Positions 56,686-64,000 of a stretch of DNA of 64,000 bases are shown here, one piece after another. This stretch comes from Eutypella sp. D-1 (Eukaryota > Ascomycota > Sordariomycetes > Xylariales > Diatrypaceae): positions 310,001-374,000 of the forward strand of contig JAJTTP010000025.1 in NCBI GenBank assembly GCA_023313575.1, given 5' to 3'. Positions within the stretch are counted from its first letter, which is position 1, and the number at the start of each line of letters is the position of its first letter. The notes beneath the pieces were generated by a model, which did no database searches, was not told the origin of the DNA, and worked only from the letters and a program-made list of their open reading frames with translations. Position numbers and translations under genes: made by a program.

Positions 56686-59600
56686 ATGGAGGGCGTTTTA
56701 TCAGATTTGGCTGCATTAGAACAGCTTCATGCGAAACAGAAGGAGCTTTTTGACACCATTAACAACCTACGAAAGCATGGTGTCAACCACTTGATTGACT
56801 CGCCGAAGATCATCATTGTTGGAGATCAATCGTCGGGAAAGAGCTCCGTCCTACAAGCTATCTCGCGAGTCCGATTTCCTATCAAGGATGAACAATGTAC
56901 AAGGTTCGCGACGGAGCTCGTTCTGCGGACCGACCGTAGAATTAAGGTGGAAGTGACTATTCAGCTAGCTCCATCCTCATCTAAGAGGCAGGCGCGGCTA
57001 TTCACTAAGATAGACTTCGACAAAGCAGACATACCGACCATCATAGAGGATGCTAAGCGTAAGATGCTGGTGGACGATACGGGCTTTTCCGAGGACATCC
57101 TACGGATAGAGATTCATGGTCCAGACTTACCACACCTCACTCTTGTCGACCTTCCGGGCTTCCATTCGGAAGTCGAAAACATGTTCGCCCCCGGTCAACA
57201 AATCATCAATCGACTGACGCACCGCTATATGTGCCAAGGAAGCAGCATCATTCTGGCTGTCATATCTGCGACTAATCAAGCAGGCTTGCAGAGGGTCCTG
57301 GCAAAGGTGAAAGAGCATGACAGAAACACAGAGCGCACCTTCGGCATCATAACAAAACCGGACATGGTGGCTCCATGCTCCGAGGAAGAGGAGAGCTTTC
57401 TTCGTTTAGCTAAGAACATCGACATTCCCCACAAGTTGTCCTTGGGATGGCATGTGCTACGGAACAGGACAGAGGTTGAACAAGATCAAACTGATCAGCA
57501 GAGAGACGATACTGAGAGGGAACTTTTCAACTCAAAACCTTGGTCTTCGATACCCTCGGAGAACCGAGGCGTAGACAAGCTTCGGGCAAAGCTTGGCAAG
57601 ACTCTGCTGCAACATATCAAGAAGGACCTACCTGCTTTGATGCAAAGCATTGAGGCGAAGTTGAATGAGCGTAAGAAGCAGTTGAAACTGCTTGGTCCGG
57701 CGAGGCAAACTCCCAATGAGATCCGATCATACCTTGGCCACATTGCCTCCCAGCTTGAGAGGCTGTCGCGCGACGCCCTCGATGGAAACTACACCGACGA
57801 GTTCTTCGGAGAGCTTTATCACGAATCAAACGGATCGCCGATCAACTACAGTCGAATCAGGAAGCTTCGAGCCCTGATTAGAGACCTTAACCGCTCGTTC
57901 GTCTATGTTCTGAGAACCAAAGGGGCCAGTATCTCGATCCGTCCCAGGGATACAGATGGCAGAGGCGATAACAGGGACCGTGCAAGAGTCTCGGGGACGT
58001 CAAACTTACCACAGTTTCTTCAAGTATTAGTTGATCAGTACAAGTTTGACACCCCCCGGGAGGTATCATTAGAGTCAATCACCGCCGATCTGGAGAGGCT
58101 ATCCTCGAAGAATCAGGGATATGAATTTCCTGGGACCCCCAACGACAGATTCGTAATGCAGCTATTCCAGTACCAAATGAGGCCTTGGGAGGGAATCGCT
58201 AAATTTCACCTCAAGCTCGTACTTGATACCTGCAAGGCGTTTATCGAGTCAGTCGTTGAGCACATCGCTGGCCCTGATTGTCCAACGTCATCTGCGCTTC
58301 TAACCAACACTATATATCCTTTCTTTGACAAGAAGGAACTTCAACTTGAGGAGAAGTTGCAAGAACTCCTTCAGCATTATAAGAGGGGGTATCCGCAGCC
58401 ACTCTATGAGGAGTTTCAAGCCCTCCTCGGTAACCGTGGGAAAAAGACATCATCCGATAACGCCTTACGTTACTTGCTAGCAAACCGCCCAGATCTCCTC
58501 ACTGATGCAGCCAAGGCGGAACTCAACAACCAGCACTTATTACGCAGCAATACAATAGGGGTTTCCCAATTTCAGATTGACAAATCTGAGACCTACTATG
58601 ACGTATGTTTATATTTTGATCTATTGTCCACGTGTATTACTAACTGCGGTAGATGTCAATCCGAATATTCATGGACAATGTTGTTGTTCTAGCCGCGGAG
58701 AACTGCGTATTGGCGGACCTACCGAAGATTTTTACCACCGGATCTGTGAACCGGATGTCTGATGCCGAGCTGGAGCGGCTCGGTTCAGAGTTCCCCGACG
58801 TCCAGCAGGAGCGTGCCGAACTGCAGGCGGAATGCGACTCACTCAACGAAGGCCTCCAATCCTGTCAGAAGTACAGAGACCGACCAAAAACCTGTAAGTA
58901 GTGTGGACAAAATGCAAAAGCACCACTAACATGGTAATAGCGCTACCATTTATGTTCGATAGGCTCTCTTTAGGGGCTCCTCCTGTTCCGTCAGCCGCGG
59001 TCAATTCCCCGTTCAGAGCGCTCCCTATATCAGGCCCGTCACCGTCTTCTGTACAGACTACAGAAGCCCACAGACAGCCGCTTAACAGTGGCTTTGGCTC
59101 CACCGGCACTATTAGTCGACCCCACATTCTTCCCCAATCGGCTCAGAGCGGTTTCCCTACTCCTGCGGCGGCTGGTGGCGTCTTCCTAAGAGACCTTCCG
59201 CCAAATGATACACGAAACGGCGGCGGCTCGAATATGAACAGTACCTCTCTTCAGAATAATCCCGTCGGGCCATTCGCAATGCAGAACCCGACTAGCGCTG
59301 TGGCCAGTAGCTCGAGTGGTGGCATTACGGGAAATGCAGGACAAATGTTCCGACCGCAGAATTCAACACCGATGTTTGGTGGCGGCTCGTCCACAAATCG
59401 TGCTTTGGGAACCCAAGCAAATGAAAACCCCCCAAGCGCCGTAGTTGGAGGCGGCCAACCATCTTCGGGGTTTGGCCAGGCAAACCAGCCAGGCGTCTTT
59501 GGGTCGATACAAACCACGAACTTTGGGACGCAGCATGGTGGCATATTTGAGCGTCCACAGCCGGCCGCCTCCGGAAGCTCCAATGATATCAAGAAGTGTA

Positions 59601-59867
59601 GGTACACTCGCTCAATTATGCAATGTATTACACCCTGAGATGATCACGGCTAACCAGTAGTACGGTCATGAAACAGTCCAGAATCCATATGTGTTGGGAT
59701 CCGTCACCTACACCTTACCCTCCCGCGACAATTTCTTCCAAACACAGCCCCCGCCGACTCAATTTCCCACTCACATTGAGTCCTACCAGAATGTCTGCTT
59801 CCGCTATCCCTTCAATCAGTTCTCCCAAGAGGAGTTACGGCTGGGTGCAACTACTAACGGCTATTGA
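56686..59867 (+). CDS. Dynamin-like large GTPase with FG-rich tail (about 940 aa), last exon out of frame
   Basis: Exons 56686-58602, 58653-58893 and 58941-59597 (or to TGA 59636-59638); a further coding-like exon is at 59661-59867. The GTPase domain is complete: P-loop GDQSSGKSS (46-54), switch threonine region TRFATEL, DLPG (155-158) and TKPD (223-226). A stalk-like helical region follows to about residue 640, and a GED-like segment in exon 2 (NVVVLAAENCVLADL) is seen. From about 720 the protein becomes low-complexity, with GFG, VFG and MFGGG repeats like FG nucleoporins. The 59661 exon encodes YGHETVQNPYVLGSVTYTLP, then FSQEELRLG, reminiscent of the EELRLADY tail in fungal proteins. The GTAGGT donor at 59598 leaves it one nucleotide out of phase. 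Confidence 0.85.
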
Positions 59868-60947
59868 GTGCCGGGTGGAGTGTCACGTGACAACGAGATA
59901 GGGGGCACTAGTAGCGCCCTCCCTCCCCTATCTATGGGCTACAGTAGACTAGGATTTTCTATAGGCAGGGGGCTTCACCCCCTGCGGTTCTAGTAGAGGG
60001 CCGAAGTTCGATAACTATGCGATGTCTTTGTATACTATTACGACCTCACAGTGATCCCTGGTCCGTGTCCAAATCCTGCAACGTGGAGATGATATGACGG
60101 CTCGGAAATGAGCAAAGCTATAATTGTGTCATAATATGTTGCTTGAATTTTATCTGTTTTTAAACCTTACAATCATATGAGATTGAGGCTTTGAATCCGG
60201 AACATAGTCGGGTTTTTTAGAATAACGCATATGGTAATACTCAACTTAGAAGGTATGCAGGTTTTGTCTTCCTGCGTTTCCCGCAGTATATAACAGAACA
60301 TGAACTGTACATACATACTAGCATTATAGAGGTGTCTCCATCCTGGCCCCCTTGTATTCGGAATGTCTCCGCAAGGCCTCCAGGACACCTTCCATACTTG
60401 GTGAGACCTGCCATATTGAGACAGGGCGGCCGCTACATCAAGAGATACCACGGTAGCAGCCATACCCGCCAGCACCAAGACCCGACAACGTATCAGAGCT
60501 CGAGGATACCTGGAAGATTTGCTTCTATACGAATCATGCAGTACGAGCTTTGTAAATCCTTGGTCTCTTATTAAGCGGTATCCAATAGGTCCTCTTATTT
60601 AAGGTTTTCCCGTCTGTCCCCTCCATAATCTGTGTCTTTGACCACCAGGACAGGCCAGTCGAGATGCGTTTATAGTAGCACTGAACCGTTGAACCTTCAA
60701 TACACCTCGTGATGAGGTGGCTCTATACAACCTCCGATGGGACCATCCCGCCTGTTGATATTAACCGTCGCTTGTAATATCAACCCGAGCGGACTTATTA
60801 TTATGCTCTAGTTTGCTTCGAGTGAATGACAATGGACGTTGAAAAGTATAAGATGGTCCAGGTTGAACTGACGATAGGGTCTACAGGAAGGTTCAATGAT
60901 CATCCACACCAGCTCATCTGTAGTCTCTTCCTAGTCTTGTTGACACA
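59868..60947. other. Intergenic region holding repeat D copy 2
   Basis: No gene. It carries the repeat at 59951-60042 and the promoter of the LPMO gene. Confidence 0.5.
59951..60042. repeat. Repeat D copy 2 with GGGGGCTTCACCCCC hairpin
   Basis: Block order matches 52657-52745 (TCTATA, hairpin, GTTCGATAAC, TATACTA). It begins about 80 bp after the last readable codon of the GTPase gene. Confidence 0.55.
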
Positions 60948-62208
60948 ATGCAAATCTCGAGATCCCTTATTCCTGCCTTAGCCCTGCTAGGCCAAGCCAG
61001 CGGCCACTGTATGCATTGCCCCAGCCATCCCCCCCCTCAGCCGAAACCAATCCAGACTGACTTGCTTGCACTCAGATATGTTCGGGCGCCTCATCTTCAA
61101 TGGGCAATGGACCGACACCTTCGAATACGTACGGTAGGTCGAGATTTTGCAAGCTTCCATCAGCTAGTACGTCCTGCTTATTGGATTTGCTTCGCATCAG
61201 GGAAATCACGCCTGTGCCCGACCAGAATGACCCCGAGATAGCGCTATTGTTCCCCAATACCGATCCGAACTCCGATGATCTGCGATGTGGGCGTAACGCG
61301 TCCATCTCCCGGTCGGCCGTTAAGACGGCAACGGTGCAGGCCGGTGACACCGTCGGCTTTGGCGTTGGTGTTACCGAACTTGAAGTAAGTGCCGGTGTCT
61401 CCTGCTCCCTATGTCTACTGACTGGACATCTGAGTCCTACATCAAGCTAGTATCTATCCCGTCTAGACACAGCGTCATTCACTTGACTGTTATAACATAG
61501 CTGACGATGAGTCCACACGAATAGGAAGGAATCGGGATGTACCACCCTGGGTTCGCATCAGCGTGGCTCTCGAAGTCACCCACCGACGACCTCGATTCCT
61601 ACACTGGCGATGGCGATTGGTTCAAGATCCTGGTGGTGACTGGGAGGACTGACCAGTCGCTGGACTACTCAGACCCGGAGAATGAAAAGCTTTATGACCC
61701 GTACAAGTCGCCCTGGGGGACCTTCCGTCTTACGAGCGTGAGTTAGCCTATCTAAGAACCTATCTACTGGCTGTTCACAACGGCGGTCTATGATATGCCC
61801 TCCATCCATCACTCAAGCAATTGGCTAATCAATGAGATGCATTGTAAACCAGTACAACTTCACGATTCCCGAAGCGACGCCACCCGGACATTACCTCCTG
61901 CGCTTCGAGCATATCTTCCCCAATGAGATCGACGCACAGTTCTACATTAACTGTGCTCACGTGGAAATCGTGAGCTCGGGCGGCGATGTCGGGACGCCGG
62001 GCCCGTTGGTGCAGATACCTGGCGTCTATGAGCGCGGCCAGCCTGGTACGTTCATCATCCCCCCGAGACAGAAAGCGAGACGAGGTATTAGAAAGCTACT
62101 GGAGATCATGTCCTAACTTTTGAACTAGACGTCTACTTCGCCTATTATTCAGATGATACCAATGCCACGACATTCGTACCGCCGAAGCCTGACGTGTGGT
62201 CCGGGTAG
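60948..62208 (+). CDS. AA9 lytic polysaccharide monooxygenase (262 aa)
   Basis: Six exons: 60948-61008, 61076-61133, 61201-61384, 61525-61737, 61853-62045 and 62129-62208. The signal peptide MQISRSLIPALALLGQASG is cleaved before His20, which becomes the N-terminal copper ligand of the histidine brace. The joins give GH|YMFGRLIFNGQ, EYVR|EITPVPDQND, TELE|EGIGMYHPGF and RLTS|YNFTIPEATPPG. The second copper His is in MYHPG, and the axial-Tyr/Cys region is QFYINCAHVEI. PNTDPNSDDLRCGRNA is an AA9 hallmark. There is no carbohydrate-binding module or linker. It is a secreted oxidative enzyme acting on cellulose or related beta-glucans. Exon 5 starts at CCAG|TAC; an upstream AG would break the frame. 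Confidence 0.93.
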
Positions 62209-62742
62209 GAAAGCTCGGCTCGGCCTTTTCAGGATTGCGGTCAGGACATAAGGTCTGCTCGTTGGAGTGTGCGTGCCACATGCCATAGTCTCATAACCTT
62301 AGGGTATACTATGCATTGGGTCTCAATATGAATGCCTAGAACATCAATAAAATGCAATGCCCAGGGTTTACAATGAAATGTTGAAAGGGAAAGCCACTAA
62401 ACATAGATTCTTTGAAGTGCTTCATAACAATGAATGTCCGACTCTGCCCACGTCGCCCCGGTTCCACCCAGCGCTATTGTAAGAATATTAGATCCTTGAC
62501 TGGGGACAGTTTTGCACTTTCGTCAGGAGCATTCGCGTTGAAGGATGGATTCGCCAGTCGTTGCTGTTAATTACTAGCAATTGACCGTGGTTTTTAATCT
62601 GATTACTTAACAATTCCTAATGTCTATGATGGCAATCCTCGGCGACCTGGAGATGTACCGCGTTTTACATGGAGCCCTACATGCATGGTAACTCCGTCAC
62701 TCCTATAGCAGAGATCTGTTGGTAGGTACGTACGTAAAAGGA
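62209..62742. other. Intergenic region, no gene seen
   Basis: 3' flank of the LPMO gene, with normal base composition until about 62740. Confidence 0.5.
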
Positions 62743-64000
62743 ATAACAATAACAATAATAAAAGGTGGTAAGATTGGTGTTATATTTTGGTTTAAGGTTT
62801 ATTTATCTATTTAAGAAAGATACGGGCAAAGCCCGTATCTTTATATAAACAGGAGATAGGTACATAGGTACTTTTTATTAATATATGGGTTTATATTAAT
62901 AATTATTAGTAATTAATATTTATTTTATTTTTTTTTCGTAACTTATTAGTTATAAAATGTTATAAAGGTAAATAAATAAATAAATAGTTAAATAATAAAC
63001 GTTAATAATATTATTCCCGTTTTATTTATTTTTTTAATTTTAAAATAATTTGGTTATTTTCGATAAATGTTTTTATAACCTTATTAAAGGTGGTTTTCGT
63101 TATGGTATCGGTAAGGTTATAAGCATTATGGATTTATCGGATATCGTTAATTTCCTTATTTTTATATAATTATCGTAACGTTATTAGGTTAATTATTAAT
63201 CTTTTTTTATTAATATTACTTATTTATATTAAATATTAATCGGGTTAAAATAATATTTAACGTATAATAAATAATATAGCTTATATTAAACTTTTAAATT
63301 ATACCATATATTTCGTTAATTAAAACGTTATAAGTAATGCGTTTATATTTAATAAATAATTAATAAATAATATTACTTTTAATATTAAGCTTATTATCGT
63401 ATCTTAATTCCTTATTATTTAAAATAATAATGTAACCGATTTACGAACTTATATTTTTATTATTAATAAATAAATTATCGACGAAAATATATAGTTTTAA
63501 TTCCTCGGGTTTTAACTCGATATATATAAACCTGCGGTTTTTATTATTTTTTTATTATTAAATTTTAATATTTAATACCTTAACTTTTTTAAAACCGGGT
63601 TCGGTATATTACGTTGCCGTAAAATAATTAAATATAGCTTTTAATTAATAAATGGAAAAGATATAAACTTCCCGTATTTACTATTTAATATATTTTTTTA
63701 TCAGTTTTTAAAAAGGTGCTTTTAAATTTAAAAGTTCTAGCTTTTTAACTTATCTTTTTTATATAATAAATATTTTATATTTACGGATAATAATTTATAA
63801 ACCGTTAAAATTTTCGGTTAATCCGTTTTTTAATATTTTTTAAAAGCATGTTTTAATCTTTATTTCGATAAATATTTTATTTTTTAAAGCCATAAACTCC
63901 GTAATGCCGACGTTAAAAATATTATTTATTTAAAATCTTATAATCCCGAATAATCTTAAATCCGATATTAATAAATAAAGGTTAAACGTTAAAAAGTTTA
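62743..64000. repeat. AT-rich RIP-type block (continues beyond window)
   Basis: Composition switches abruptly to A/T. CpA is almost absent and TpG rare, while CpG and TpA remain frequent. This is the pattern left by repeat-induced point mutation. No ORF survives. It is probably a mutated transposon copy, class not recognisable by eye. Confidence 0.8.
62816..62842. repeat. Perfect palindrome, 12-bp arms, 3-nt loop
   Basis: AAAGATACGGGC, then AAA, then GCCCGTATCTTT. The only GC-rich hairpin in the AT block, near its left edge; possibly a terminal repeat of the mutated element. Confidence 0.85.

Noticed and set aside
1..64000. tRNA and rRNA genes
   Set aside because: None could be recognised by eye; a covariance-model scan would be needed to exclude small RNAs.

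Overview
The window looks like nuclear DNA of a filamentous ascomycete (Pezizomycotina, probably a Sordariomycete). Genes carry one to eight short introns with fungal-type GT...CTAAC...AG signals. The families are typical of that group: two Zn2Cys6 regulators, MFS transporters, a DUF4246 protein, an AA9 LPMO and a cAMP-receptor-like GPCR. A terminal AT block looks mutated by RIP (repeat-induced point mutation). Exon limits were worked out by hand from reading frame and splice signals; most joins restore recognisable family motifs.

Layout. 1-244: 3' end of a polyglutamine protein. 1475-2611: intact Tc1/mariner-type transposase. 3595-5865: DUF4246 oxygenase-like gene. 6211-24879: a compact nine-gene block that reads as a sugar-acid catabolic cluster. 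It holds a DapA-family aldolase, an aldo-keto reductase, a DenD-like SDR, a Zn2Cys6 regulator, an MFS sugar transporter, an Asp-box predicted sialidase with no signal peptide, a cytochrome b5/FMN hydroxy-acid dehydrogenase, a D-2-hydroxyacid dehydrogenase and a Dal5-type anion transporter. 26057-27398: GPCR.

29435-49571: a second metabolic block with an aldehyde dehydrogenase, an extended SDR, an aminotransferase, a Zn2Cys6 regulator, another DapA-family aldolase, an FMN hydroxy-acid oxidase, a methylmalonate-semialdehyde-dehydrogenase-type enzyme and an amino-acid permease. It suggests import and breakdown of an omega-amino acid such as GABA or beta-alanine. It is decaying: a 272-bp solo LTR with a perfect 5-bp target duplication splits the aminotransferase, and the semialdehyde dehydrogenase has an in-frame TGA.

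49990-51010: secreted GH26-like hydrolase. 51-56 kb: gene-poor, with solo LTRs, a 27-G tract and one small secreted protein gene. 56686-59867: a dynamin-like GTPase continuing into an FG-rich tail, with its last exon out of frame. 60948-62208: AA9 LPMO. 62743-64000: AT-rich RIP block opened by a perfect 12-bp-arm palindrome.

The most interesting objects are the nine-gene cluster built around an apparently intracellular predicted sialidase, the second cluster caught during decay, and the GTPase-FG architecture.
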